64,000 nucleotides of DNA from Streptomyces chartreusis (GCF_008704715.1 NZ_CP023689.1:62001-126000), one strand, 5' to 3'. Counted from the stretch's first letter, positions 52,017-61,702 are shown. The notes: generated by a model from the letters alone, not told the origin. Made by a program: numbers and translations.

Positions 52017-53351
52017 GTGAAACAGACATCGTTGCCGACGACACTCGCGGACGCACTGGTCACCGCACGTGAGGCGGCCTGCCTGACCCAGGAGGACCTG
52101 GCGGAACGGTCCGGGGTGAGCGTGCGGGCCATCCGCAACCTCGAGACCGGCCACACCTCCCGCCCCCGCAAGCAGTCGCTGCTGCTGATCGCCAAGGCCC
52201 TCGGACTGCCTCCGGAGGAGATCGGTCGGCTGATGCGCAGACCGGGCACCGAGAGGCAGCAGCCACCGCCCGGTCTCGTACCCGCCGAACTCCCGGCTGC
52301 CCCCCGCCACAACCTCGTCGGCCGGAAGGCGCACGTCGACTCGCTGCGGGCGCACCTGTCCGGCACGGAGCACGGCGACACCGGGCGGCCCGCAGTCGTC
52401 GTCGGACCACCCGGTGCGGGCAAGACCGCGCTGGTCCTCGAGGCGGCGCACGGCGTACGCGACCGGTTCCCGGACGGACAGGTCTTCGTGGACCTCCACC
52501 CAGGGGTGTCCTCCACTCCGCTGACGCCGGAGGAGATCGTCCCCCGCGTACTGCGCTCCCTCGGTGTCGGGCCGGCGGCGGGCCATCCGGAGGAAGCGGC
52601 TGCCCGGCTGCGGGACGCGCTGAGCAGGAGGCGCGTCCTCGTCGTCCTGGACAACGCCGACAGCGAGGCCCAGGTTCGGCCGCTGCTGGTGGACGGCTCG
52701 CGCAGCGCCGTACTGGTGGCCGCGCGCCGTGAACTCCCCGCCCTCACCGCCCAGTTCCGCCGGAACATCGGCGTCCTCGGTGACGGGGACGCCCTCCAGG
52801 TGCTGGAGGACCTGCTCGGACCCGCGCGCACGGGCGCGGAGCGGTCGGCAGCGTCGCTTGTACTGCGGTTCTGCGGGCGGCTGCCGCTGGCCCTGCACAT
52901 CGCCGGGCTGTGGCTGTCGGCACGACCGCATCGGTCGCTGCGTGATCTGGCGGACCGGCTGACGAACGAGCAGGACAGGCTCCGCTTCCTGCACATCGGC
53001 GATCTGTCGCTGGAGGCCAGCGTGGCGGCCTGCCACAGCTCGCTGCCCGCCCCGGTCAGGGGCGCGTTACAGCGGTTGAGGACGGTGAACGGCGACTTCG
53101 ACGTCGACGACATGGTGACCCATGTGACCCCGTCGCGAGGACTGGCCGCCGATCTCCTCGACGAGCTCATCGATCGTCAGATGGTGCACGCGGTCGGACC
53201 GACCGCCGACGGCCGACTCCTGTACCGACTCCACGACGCGGTGCGCCAGTACGTGGCGTACGGCCCGGTCGGCTCCTGGCACCCGGACCGCGTGACGGGT
53301 CAGATCTGGCTCCCGCGGCAGGCTGTGGACAGCGTCAGACGGGAGGCATGA
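52017..53351 (+). CDS. XRE-HTH / NB-ARC (STAND) regulator lacking the TPR sensor
   Basis: 444 residues from GTG 52017 with GGAGG at 52002-52006. Residues 10-65 are an XRE-type HTH (LADALVTAREAACLTQEDLA then ERSGVSVRAIRNLE). Residues about 95-330 are an NB-ARC ATPase with P-loop VVGPPGAGKTAL, RVLVVLDNADSE (Walker B) and CGRLPLALHIAGLWL (the GLPLA-like motif). The protein ends soon after a winged-helix region, without the TPR or WD repeats usual in AfsR/SARP-like STAND regulators. Codon 351 (53067-53069) is TTA. A truncated pathway-type regulator; target unknown. Confidence 0.88.
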   Translation: MKQTSLPTTLADALVTAREAACLTQEDLAERSGVSVRAIRNLETGHTSRPRKQSLLLIAKALGLPPEEIGRLMRRPGTERQQPPPGLVPAELPAAPRHNLVGRKAHVDSLRAHLSGTEHGDTGRPAVVVGPPGAGKTALVLEAAHGVRDRFPDGQVFVDLHPGVSSTPLTPEEIVPRVLRSLGVGPAAGHPEEAAARLRDALSRRRVLVVLDNADSEAQVRPLLVDGSRSAVLVAARRELPALTAQFRRNIGVLGDGDALQVLEDLLGPARTGAERSAASLVLRFCGRLPLALHIAGLWLSARPHRSLRDLADRLTNEQDRLRFLHIGDLSLEASVAACHSSLPAPVRGALQRLRTVNGDFDVDDMVTHVTPSRGLAADLLDELIDRQMVHAVGPTADGRLLYRLHDAVRQYVAYGPVGSWHPDRVTGQIWLPRQAVDSVRREA

Positions 53352-53735
53352 GCCTCCCCGCAGCCATCGCCTTTGGCCACCCGCCGGTGAGTGCGTTGTC
53401 GTGCCTTCGACCGGAGTCAAGTCGCCCGGCACTCCGCGGTCCCCGGCCGGGTGGCCGTTTCTCACCGCCGCTTCCGGATGCCGGGCACTTGTCCGGCGCT
53501 GCGTGATCGACGCCGCCCACACTTTGTCTCCGCCGTGGAAAAAGTTCCGAGATCTTGTGCGAAAGGGGTTCCGGCTGCGAACCGAGCCCGCTAACTTCCC
53601 GGAACTGAAGCAGTCATGAGCTCCGACAGAGCCCACGGGCCTGTGCTTGACGGCGCGACGGCGCGCGCCCGTACTTCCCCCACGCTGGCGGGCCCTTCGG
53701 GGCCTGCCGCCACTCCACCTCTCTTGGAGAACTCC
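53352..53735. promoter_or_regulatory. promoter region of the secreted sugar dehydrogenase gene
   Basis: 384 bases without a gene. Near 53.54-53.57 kb are two loosely similar AAGTTCC / GGGGTTCC blocks around GATCTTGTGCGAAAGG that could be regulator half-sites. The in-frame ATG at 53616 is not used here as the start because the signal peptide and GGAGA favour 53736. Confidence 0.4.
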
Positions 53736-56591
53736 GTGCGCACGAGACTGCCCGGACACAGACGTGTCCGCACGTTGCTCACGGCCATGGCATGCGCCAT
53801 GGCCCTGGCGCTCCCCCTGAGCCCCGCCGTCGCGGCCCCCGCCTCACCCGATCACGAAGCCCGCGCCGCGGCGGCCGAGGACTTCCAACAGGTCACCCTC
53901 GCCAAGGGTGTGGCCGAGACCGGCGAACCCATGACCATGACGGTCCTGCCGGACCGCTCCGTGCTGCACACGTCCCGGGACGGCACACTGCGCCGCACCG
54001 ATGCGGCCGGCACCACCGGCGTGGCGGGCAAACTCGATGTCTACAGCCACGACGAGGAGGGCCTCCAGGGCGTCGCGGCCGACCCCGGCTTCTCCGCCAA
54101 CCGTTTCGTCTACCTGTACTACGCGCCGAAGTTGAGCACTCCGGGCGGCGATGCCCCCTCCGACGGTGCGGCGTCCGACTTCACCCCCTTCGACGGGGTC
54201 AACCGCCTCTCCAGGTTCGTCCTGAAGAGCGACAACACCCTGGACCTGGCCAGCGAGAAGAAGATCCTCGACGTACCCGCCTCGCGCGGCCTGTGCTGCC
54301 ACGTCGGCGGAGACATCGACTTCGACGCCGCGGGCAACCTGTACCTGTCGACCGGCGACGACACCAACCCCTTCGCCTCGGACGGCTTCACGCCGATCGA
54401 CGAACGCGCCTCGCGCAACCCGGCGTACGACGCCCAGCGTTCCTCCGGCAACACCAACGACCTGCGCGGCAAGATCCTGCGCATCAAGGTCAACGCCGAC
54501 GGTTCGTACTCGATCCCGTCCGGGAACCTCTTCCCGTCCGGCACCGCCAGGACCCGGCCGGAGATCTACGCGATGGGGTTCCGCAACCCCTTCCGCATGA
54601 GTGTCGACAAGGCCACCGGCATCGTCTACATGGGTGACTACGGCCCCGACTCCGGCACCGCGAGCTCCACTCGCGGCCCTGCGGGACAGGTCGAGTTCAA
54701 CCGCATCACCAAGGCCGGAAACTTCGGCTGGCCGTACTGCACCGGCAAGAACGACGCCTACGTCGACTTCGACTTCGCGACCGGTGGCTCGGGATCGCGG
54801 TTCAACTGCTCGGCGCCGAAGAACACTTCGCCGCGCAACACCGGCCTCACCGACCTGCCCGCCGCCGAGCCCGCCTGGATCCCCTACGACGGCGGCTCAG
54901 TACCGGAGTTCGGCAACGGATCCGAGTCCCCCATGGGCGGCCCGGTCTACCGCTACGACGCGGCCTCCACCTCGGACGTGAAGTTCCCGCAGGAGTACGA
55001 CGGTGACTTCTTCGCCGGCGAGTTCGGCCGCCGCTGGATCAAGCGCATCGAGACCGGCGGCGACGGCACCGTGCAGTCCATCAACGCCTTCCCCTGGAGC
55101 GGCACCCAGGTGATGGACATGGCCTTCGGCCCGGACGGCGCCCTCTACGTCCTCGACTACGGCACCGGCTACTTCAGCGGCGACGCCAACTCCGCCCTGT
55201 ACCGCATCGAGCATGTGACCGGCGGACGCGCGCCGCTTGCCCAGGCGAAGGCGAACGTCACATCCGGCACAACTCCCCTGGCTGTCTCCTTCTCCTCGGC
55301 CGGCAGCTCCGACCCCGACGGTGGCACGCTCTCCTACGCATGGACCTTCGGCGACGGCGCCACTTCCACCGCAGCCAACCCGTCCCACACCTACACCGCC
55401 AACGGCCAGTACACGGCGACGCTGAAGGTCACCGACCCCACCGGCAAGTCGGCCACCGCCTCCGTGCAGATCACCGTCGGCAACACCGCACCGACGGTGC
55501 GGATCGACGCACCCGCCGACGGTCAGATCTACGACTTCGGCGCCGCCATCCCCTTCAAGGTGACGGTGACCGACCCGGAGGACGGCACGATCGACTGCTC
55601 CAGGGTGAAGGTCAACTTCATCGTCGGCCACGACAGCCACGGGCACCCGCAGACCTCGGCCACCGGCTGCACCGGCACTCTGCAGACGCTGGCGGACGGC
55701 GAGCACGACCCCAACGCCAACATATTCGGCGTCATCGACGCCGAATACACCGACAAGGGCGGTAACGGTCAACCGGCGCTCACCACGCACGACCAGCGCA
55801 TCATCCAGCCCAGCCACCGGCAGGCCGAGCACTACGGCGACTCGTCCGGCGTCCAGATCGTCGACCACACGCCCGCGCACGGCGGCAAGACGGTCGGCCT
55901 GATCGAGAACGGCGACTGGATCTCCTTCAAGCCGTACAACCTCGCCAACGCCCGCTCCTTCACCGCACGGGTCTCCTCGGCGGGAGCCGGCGGCACCATC
56001 GAGGTACGCACCGGCTCCCCGACCGGCACCCTGCTCGGCACCGTCACCGCGCCGGTCACCGGCGGCTGGGAGACCTTCCAGGACGTCACGGCATCGCTGA
56101 GCAACCAGCCGACCGCCTCGACCCCGCTCTACCTCGTTTTCAAGGGCGGTAGCGGCGCTCTGTTCGACGTGGACGAATTCTCCTTCAGCACGACCACTGG
56201 CGGCGGCAGCCGCTCGGGTGCGGTGAAGGGCGTCAACGGCAAGTGCCTCGACATCGACAACGCCGGCACCGCCGACGGGACCAAGATCCAGATCTGGACC
56301 TGCAACAACAGCGGCGCACAGCACTGGACCGTCGGCACCGACAACACCCTCAAGGCACTCGGCAAGTGCCTCGACATCTCCGAGGGAGCCAACGCCGACG
56401 GCACCAAGGTCCAGCTCTGGACGTGCAACACCACCGGGGCACAGAAGTGGACGGCCCAAGCCGACGGCACCCTCCGCAACCCCCAGTCAGGCAAATGCCT
56501 CGACGCCTCCGGCAGCACCTGGAACGACGGAACCCCCGTCCACCTGTGGACCTGCCACACCGGCCCCAACCAGAAATGGACCCTGCCGTAG
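53736..56591 (+). CDS. secreted glucose/sorbosone dehydrogenase with PKD, CBM and ricin domains
   Basis: 951 residues from GTG 53736 (GGAGA 5 bases upstream). A Sec signal peptide (LLTAMACAMALALPLSPAVAAPA) is followed by a six-bladed GSDH propeller (about 50-500) typical of PQQ-dependent sugar dehydrogenases, with GLQGVAADPGF, YLYYAP, GDIDFDAAGNLYLSTGDDTN, RGKILRIK and GDYGPDSG. Then a PKD domain (about 505-590), an Ig-like strand region, a CBM6-type beta sandwich (about 690-815) and a C-terminal ricin B trefoil (825-951) with QHW/QKW repeats. It likely oxidises sugars or glycans outside the cell. 16 bases upstream of a ThuA/DUF1080 protein gene sharing the same ricin module. Confidence 0.92.
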   Translation: MRTRLPGHRRVRTLLTAMACAMALALPLSPAVAAPASPDHEARAAAAEDFQQVTLAKGVAETGEPMTMTVLPDRSVLHTSRDGTLRRTDAAGTTGVAGKLDVYSHDEEGLQGVAADPGFSANRFVYLYYAPKLSTPGGDAPSDGAASDFTPFDGVNRLSRFVLKSDNTLDLASEKKILDVPASRGLCCHVGGDIDFDAAGNLYLSTGDDTNPFASDGFTPIDERASRNPAYDAQRSSGNTNDLRGKILRIKVNADGSYSIPSGNLFPSGTARTRPEIYAMGFRNPFRMSVDKATGIVYMGDYGPDSGTASSTRGPAGQVEFNRITKAGNFGWPYCTGKNDAYVDFDFATGGSGSRFNCSAPKNTSPRNTGLTDLPAAEPAWIPYDGGSVPEFGNGSESPMGGPVYRYDAASTSDVKFPQEYDGDFFAGEFGRRWIKRIETGGDGTVQSINAFPWSGTQVMDMAFGPDGALYVLDYGTGYFSGDANSALYRIEHVTGGRAPLAQAKANVTSGTTPLAVSFSSAGSSDPDGGTLSYAWTFGDGATSTAANPSHTYTANGQYTATLKVTDPTGKSATASVQITVGNTAPTVRIDAPADGQIYDFGAAIPFKVTVTDPEDGTIDCSRVKVNFIVGHDSHGHPQTSATGCTGTLQTLADGEHDPNANIFGVIDAEYTDKGGNGQPALTTHDQRIIQPSHRQAEHYGDSSGVQIVDHTPAHGGKTVGLIENGDWISFKPYNLANARSFTARVSSAGAGGTIEVRTGSPTGTLLGTVTAPVTGGWETFQDVTASLSNQPTASTPLYLVFKGGSGALFDVDEFSFSTTTGGGSRSGAVKGVNGKCLDIDNAGTADGTKIQIWTCNNSGAQHWTVGTDNTLKALGKCLDISEGANADGTKVQLWTCNTTGAQKWTAQADGTLRNPQSGKCLDASGSTWNDGTPVHLWTCHTGPNQKWTLP

Positions 56592-56607
56592 GAAGGAGGC
56601 AACTGCC

Positions 56608-58365
56608 ATGCGTACCCAACTCAAGTCGATCATCGGCCTGTTGGCCGGGGCCGTGCTCTGCCTGGCTCCCCAGGCGGTGGCGCTGCCCAGCACCGCACCG
56701 ACCGCGCTCACCGCCGCCCGCGAGGCGGCACCGGCCGCCGACCCGGCGTACAAGGTGCTCGTCTTCTCCCGGACGGCGGGCTTCCGCCACTCCTCTATCG
56801 ATGAGGGCATCACGGCACTGCGTGACCTCGGCGCGGCGAACAACTTCACCGTCGACGCGACCGAGGACCCTCAGACCTTCACCACGGCCAACCTGGCCAA
56901 GTACCGGGCCGTCGTCTTCCTTTCGACCACGGGCGACGTCCTCGGCAACACCCAGCAGACGGCCTTCGAGCAGTACCTCGGCTCGGGCGGCGGATACGTC
57001 GGCATCCACGCCGCCGCCGACACCGAGTACGACTGGCCCTTCTACGAGGGACTGGCCGGCGCCCTTTTCCAGTCCCACCCCGCCATCCAGCCCGCCACGG
57101 TCAAGGTCGAGGACCGGGCGCACGACTCCACCGCGCACCTGGGCCGTACCTGGCAGCGCACCGACGAGTGGTACAACTACCGCACCAACCCCCGCAGCAC
57201 CGCTCATGTGCTGGCCTCCTTGGACGAGTCCAGCTATTCCGGCGGCACCATGTCCGGTGACCATCCGATCGCCTGGTGCAAGAACTACGCCGGTGGCCGG
57301 GCCTTCTACACGGGCGGCGGCCACACGGAGGAGTCCTACGCCGACACCGCCTTCCGTCGGCACCTCCTCGGAGGCGTCCGCTGGGCCGCCGGCCTCACTC
57401 AGGCCGACTGCCGTGCGGAGACCGGCTATACGTCGCTGTTCGACGGCACCAGCACGACCGGCTGGAAGCAGGCGGGACCCGGCGGCTTCACCCTGGCCGA
57501 CGGCACCCTCACCTCCCAGGGCGGACTGGGCATGCTCTGGTACAACGCCCGGGAGTTCACCGGTGACTACTCCCTCAAGCTGGACTGGAAGGCGAGCGGC
57601 GACGACAACTCCGGTGTCTTCGTGGGCTTCCCGGCCTCCGACGACCCATGGTCGGCGGTCAACAACGGCTACGAGATCCAGATCGACGCCACCGACTCCG
57701 TCGACCGCACCACGGGAGCGGTGTACGGGTTCCAGTCCGCCGACATCGCAGCCCGGGATGCCGCCCTCAATCCGCCGGGCAGCTGGAACACGTACGAGCT
57801 CCGGGTCACCGGGGAGCGTCTGGAGATCTTCCTCAACGGCCGGAAGATCAACGACTTCACCAACACCGACCCGGTGCGCAGCCTGAAGCAGGGCCACATC
57901 GGCCTTCAGAACCACGGCGACGGGGATGAGGTGGCCTTCCGCAACATCCGGATCAAGCAGACCGGCAGCGAGCCGCCGGGTCCGCGTTCCGGTGAGGTGC
58001 GGGGCGTCAACGGCAAGTGTCTGGACGTCGACAACGCGGGCACCGCCGACGGCACCAAGGTCCAGATCTACACCTGCAACACCACCGCCGCGCAACGATG
58101 GACGGTCGCCGACGACGGCACGCTCAAGGCGCTCGGCAAGTGCCTCGACGTCTCTGAGGGCGCCAACGCCGACGGCACCAAGATCCAGCTGTGGACCTGC
58201 AACAACACCGGCGCCCAGAAGTGGGCGGCCGGGGCCGACGGCACCGTCCGCAACCCCCAGTCAGGCAAATGCCTCGACGCATCCGGCGGCACCTGGAACG
58301 ACGGGACTCCCGTCCACCTGTGGACCTGCCACACCGGCCCCAACCAGAGGTGGACTCTGCCGTAG
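56608..58365 (+). CDS. secreted ThuA-like / DUF1080 / ricin protein
   Basis: 585 residues from ATG 56608 with AGGAGG upstream. A signal peptide (IIGLLAGAVLCLAPQAVALP) precedes a ThuA-like flavodoxin-type domain (about 45-270: VLVFSRTAGFRHSSIDEGITAL, YVGIHAAADTEYDWPFYEGL, GGGHTEESYADTAFRRHLLGG). A DUF1080 (3-keto-disaccharide hydrolase-like) concanavalin fold follows (about 275-455: YTSLFDGTSTTGWKQ...GVFVGFP...NGYEIQI), then a ricin B trefoil (462-585). ThuA and DUF1080 proteins act in trehalose/3-keto-glycoside breakdown, so with the upstream sugar dehydrogenase this pair may oxidise and cleave extracellular glycosides. Confidence 0.92.
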   Translation: MRTQLKSIIGLLAGAVLCLAPQAVALPSTAPTALTAAREAAPAADPAYKVLVFSRTAGFRHSSIDEGITALRDLGAANNFTVDATEDPQTFTTANLAKYRAVVFLSTTGDVLGNTQQTAFEQYLGSGGGYVGIHAAADTEYDWPFYEGLAGALFQSHPAIQPATVKVEDRAHDSTAHLGRTWQRTDEWYNYRTNPRSTAHVLASLDESSYSGGTMSGDHPIAWCKNYAGGRAFYTGGGHTEESYADTAFRRHLLGGVRWAAGLTQADCRAETGYTSLFDGTSTTGWKQAGPGGFTLADGTLTSQGGLGMLWYNAREFTGDYSLKLDWKASGDDNSGVFVGFPASDDPWSAVNNGYEIQIDATDSVDRTTGAVYGFQSADIAARDAALNPPGSWNTYELRVTGERLEIFLNGRKINDFTNTDPVRSLKQGHIGLQNHGDGDEVAFRNIRIKQTGSEPPGPRSGEVRGVNGKCLDVDNAGTADGTKVQIYTCNTTAAQRWTVADDGTLKALGKCLDVSEGANADGTKIQLWTCNNTGAQKWAAGADGTVRNPQSGKCLDASGGTWNDGTPVHLWTCHTGPNQRWTLP

Positions 58366-58383
58366 CGACCGGCCGTGACCGGC

Positions 58384-58422
58384 GCTGTTCTCCCGCTCAC
58401 CTGGTGTGAGCGGGAGAACAGC
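58384..58422 (+). terminator. strong terminator of the secreted-enzyme operon
   Basis: Perfect 17-bp stem GCTGTTCTCCCGCTCAC (58384-58400) pairing with 58406-58422 and a 5-base loop, 18 bases past the stop of the ThuA/DUF1080 gene. It is also positioned to end the convergent DUF4246 transcript. Confidence 0.92.
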
Positions 58423-58460
58423 ACTCGGGCCCGGTGGCATTGTGCCGATCAGCGGGCTTC

Positions 58461-59969
58461 TCAGTGCTCGCAGAGCGAGAACTCCCGCTCGTAGAGCTGC
58501 TCGTTGTGTTCGTCGACGAAGAACTTGCGTTCCTGCATGAGTTGCTCGCGGAAGCTCTTGGCCTGTTCAAGCGTCATGGTCGAGGTAGGGGACCAGGGCT
58601 GTTGCGGTGGCACGTCGGATGTCGAGACGATCTGTTCCGACGGGTCGACCAGGAAGAACGCGAGAATTTTGCGATACCCCGGGCGGGTGGGGTCGGCCAG
58701 GCGGAATGAGCCGACCCGGTGTTGCAGGATGTTCGGGAACGCCAGACAGCGGCCTGCCGGGGTCGACACCGATCCCAGCATTTGGTTCAGGGCGTCTTCG
58801 TCCTCCAGGCCGTAGACCTCACGCACACCGTTGTCGTCGCTCTGCTCATAGTCCGGGTCGTCCAGTGCCGCCCTGAAACTCAGCCGGCTTTCGGTGATGT
58901 TCTCGCTGTCCCAGTAGTAGATGCCGGTCGAGACGATCCGCTCGTTCAACATCCCCTCCACGTGCCAGGTTCCCCCCTGGTACTCGGGCTTTTCCGGGGT
59001 GAGTTGAATGGTCGCGAGTTTGACGATGACCTGGAGCCTGCGGCCGCGCAGGTCGACTCGGGCGGAGGCGTCGGGCGACTCGGGCGGAGTGAAGGCCGGC
59101 GCATCCGGGACGACCGGGCTGCGGTTCTCCCACCAGTCGTCCTGCGCCTCTGCCCAAGCACGGACGGCTTCCGCGTACGCCTGCTCATCACCGTAGGACG
59201 CTTTGTCGGGATGCTCCGGCTCCGAGTCGTACCACCCGTAGGGATCGGCCTCGATCCTCAGGGGCCGCGGGTGGCGCAGATCGGTGAGCACGTTCTCCAG
59301 CAGCGGGCGCAGGCGGGCGAACAGGTCCGGCAGGACGCAGGCCAGGTCGCGATGCTCGTCGGGGTGGACGTTGTTGACGTACGAACGGAAGACGACTTCG
59401 CCGTCGTCCGTGACGTCGACGTCAGTGGGCAGCCATTGGAATCTCTCCGAGAATTCGTACCTGGAATAGCGGTCCGTAGGGTTCTGCCAAGCCCGCTCGG
59501 GCGCCCCGCTCGCCTCTCGCACCAGGCAGAAGAGTGAGGGATGGACCAGGTCCAGTACCTGGCCGTCGGATCCTGGATGCCAGTCCTGTTCCGCTGCGGG
59601 GACCTGCTCCAGAACCCGCACCGCCTCGCGCAGCCGGGATCTGAGCCCGTCGTCGACCAGGGTGTCCGAGTGCCACACCCCGTCGACGGCGGAGACCTCG
59701 ACCCCGCTGCGTTCGTCTCGCAGTGCGGCGTAATGGGCGAGTTCGGCGAGCACGTACCGGACCTGCGCTTCGCTGAGGCCCTGTTCGACCGCTTCCCGGG
59801 TCCATCTGGCGACGATGCCGGCGTCGTTCATCTTGTCGAACCACCCTGGCTTCGCCCGAATGTGGGCGCTGCACTGCATCATCTGAAGTTCCCTCAGCGT
59901 TCGGGGGGTCGCGAACGATATGGAACGTGATGCGTGAAAGGGCAGCGGGAAAGCAGGCATGCCAGTCAA
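58461..59969 (-). CDS. DUF4246 domain protein
   Basis: 502 residues from ATG 59969 (ATG 59960 is also possible). Recognised as DUF4246, a family common in fungi and actinobacteria. Features seen: RTLRELQMMQCSAHIRAKPGW (N-terminal), the WQNPTDRYSRYEFSERFQWLPTDV block, RRLQVIVKLATIQLTPEKPEYQGGTWHVEG, and a C-terminal LAFPNILQHRVGSFRLADPTRPGYRKILAFFLVDP. The GGTWHVEG...QHRV...RPGYRK spacing resembles the H...H...R of 2OG oxygenases, which suggests a dioxygenase-like fold; that is inference. Single gene. Confidence 0.88.
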   Translation of the reverse strand: MTGMPAFPLPFHASRSISFATPRTLRELQMMQCSAHIRAKPGWFDKMNDAGIVARWTREAVEQGLSEAQVRYVLAELAHYAALRDERSGVEVSAVDGVWHSDTLVDDGLRSRLREAVRVLEQVPAAEQDWHPGSDGQVLDLVHPSLFCLVREASGAPERAWQNPTDRYSRYEFSERFQWLPTDVDVTDDGEVVFRSYVNNVHPDEHRDLACVLPDLFARLRPLLENVLTDLRHPRPLRIEADPYGWYDSEPEHPDKASYGDEQAYAEAVRAWAEAQDDWWENRSPVVPDAPAFTPPESPDASARVDLRGRRLQVIVKLATIQLTPEKPEYQGGTWHVEGMLNERIVSTGIYYWDSENITESRLSFRAALDDPDYEQSDDNGVREVYGLEDEDALNQMLGSVSTPAGRCLAFPNILQHRVGSFRLADPTRPGYRKILAFFLVDPSEQIVSTSDVPPQQPWSPTSTMTLEQAKSFREQLMQERKFFVDEHNEQLYEREFSLCEH

Positions 59970-60008
59970 TTCTCTGGTCCTCGCAGTCGGTGTACGGCAG
60001 CGGGAACA

Positions 60009-60929
60009 CTACGTCAGGGGACTGACACCGCTTGTGGCAGATACGTCCGCAGAGCCGTTCACCGGCGCGGGCAGGAGCAGTTCGGGCTCCAGGACGCGGG
60101 CGAGAGCCACCCGGGAGCGCACTCCTAGCTGCGGAAGATGTTGCGCAGGTGGTACTCGACAGTGCGGATGCTGATCGACAACTGACGTGCCACTTCACGG
60201 TTGGTGGCGCCCAGGGCCACCGTGCGGGCGATGCGCAGTTGCTGCGAGGTGAGCAGCGTCAGCGGGCCCGTCCCGGCTTCGGAGGCGGACACGGCGGTGG
60301 GGGCCTCGCCGGCCGCTCTGAGCTCGACGTCCGCCTGCCGGGTTCCTACGTCGGCACCGCATTGGTCGAACCCCATGACGGCACGGCGCAGTTGAGCGCG
60401 TGCCTCCACGGGACGGCGTCGGCGCCGCAGCCACATTCCGTACGCGAGGTGGGTCCGGGCGTGTTCGTAGGGACTGTCGACCTTCTCGTGTTGTGCCAGG
60501 GCCGCTTTGAAGAGGTCCTCGCTGCGCTCGTGGTCCGCCACCAGGGCTCGGCATCGCAGTACGACTGCCGGGCCCTGCGGATCCGCGCCCAGCGAAGCCC
60601 AATGGGCAATATTGCTCGATCAGGTGTTCCACCTCCGCGTCCGCTTCTTCGCCGGCGAGGACTGTGGCCTCTATGTAGCAGGGGACCGCCATCATCCACA
60701 GCCCGAAATGGCCCTACCGCGGGCCCGCGTGGACGAGGGGGGCTAGTCGCGCGGCGGCGTGTTCTGGGTTGCCGTGGCCAAGGTCCGCGCGGGCCCGGGC
60801 CCACTCTGCGAGCGTTCTCGTCTGGCTGAGTCCGTGAGCGTGGGCGATGTGCAGAGCCGACTCGGCGTGCATGGTGACCACGGCCCGGTCGCCCGCGATC
60901 GAAGCGGTCAGCGCAAGGACCGCGGACAT
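60009..60929 (-). pseudogene. LuxR-family regulator, multiply broken
   Basis: Minus-strand sequence reads as the C-terminal third of a LAL-type regulator: helical TPR-like repeats (AESALHIAHAHGLSQTRTLAEW...), WMMAVPCYIEATVLAGEEAD, CRALVADHERSEDLFKAALAQHE and a LuxR HTH (QQLRIARTVALGATNREVARQLS...VEYHLRNIF). Three lesions are visible: an in-frame TAG at 60714-60716, a frame change near 60,610, and an apparent 1-base deletion near 60,128. The last turns the expected FRKLGVRSRVALARVLEPEL into FRS-stop; the missing residues continue in the next frame down to 60009. The N-terminal ATPase domain is absent. Not functional as it stands. Confidence 0.8.
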
Positions 60930-61109
60930 GCCGGCCTTCACATTGCGTTGCGATCGCACCTTCCGAAGTTTTCCGTGACAGCAGTCCCGGCTGCCGCAAC
61001 CAGAGCCTGCGCGACGGTGGCCGCATGGCCGTTGGACGATGGCGACCCCGGCCTGTGCAGGGGGCGGGCGCCGGACCCGCGCCACGTTATCGCGAGCGGT
61101 CACGCCCTA

Positions 61110-61421
61110 TCACGCGCCGGTCGACTCCAGCCGCGAGGTGTCCGACGCGGCCTCGACAGGCCCTCCCGAACGCGGCACGTCGACGACTGTCAGGACCTCC
61201 CGCGAAACGGCCGCGCGGTCGGCGCAGTAGCGCTGCAACAGCGCATCTGCCGCGACCAGAGCCTCCTCGATGCTACGGGAGGAGGTCATCACACAGAGCG
61301 TGTACGTGGCGTCCTCCAGAACGCGGCTCGTACCACCAGTTGGGCGCACGTCGTGATCGATGCGCGCGGAAGCGAACCGGGCCAGCGCAGCGCGCAGCTC
61401 TCTCTCAGCCGGAAGGATCAT
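61110..61421 (-). CDS. DUF5133 domain protein (103 aa)
   Basis: ATG 61421 with AAAGAGGAA upstream. MILPAERELRAALARFASAR...RVLEDATYTLCVMTSSRSIEEALVAADALLQRY matches DUF5133, small Streptomyces proteins of unknown function often near LuxR-type regulators, as here. Soluble and helical, with one conserved Cys in YTLCVM. It lies divergent from the MFS exporter gene. Confidence 0.82.
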   Translation of the reverse strand: MILPAERELRAALARFASARIDHDVRPTGGTSRVLEDATYTLCVMTSSRSIEEALVAADALLQRYCADRAAVSREVLTVVDVPRSGGPVEAASDTSRLESTGA

Positions 61422-61702
61422 GAGATTCCTCTTTCCCGAAGCGCAGCTCGTACCCCGGCGGGTGCGACCGCGAGGAACAGGCTGCAAGCAGAATTCCCAC
61501 GCCGCTGCTGACTGCCGAACAACGACGAGCAGACCTCCAAGTGCCCCAAGTCGCCTGGTCTACGCCTGTGCTCGACTGTGATCACCGGTACGTGTCGAAG
61601 AGGCGAACGTCGGATACGTGGCATCACCCATTTGCAGACCGTCGGTGTGCACGCGCCGCAGTCGGGGAACAGGTTCGGCCGGGCCGTGCGAGAGGACTAC
61701 AC

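Noticed and set aside
60125..60695. Two separate small LuxR-like genes (60195-60695 and 60125-60541)
   Set aside because: They are consecutive pieces of one broken regulator in different frames, so they were merged into one pseudogene.
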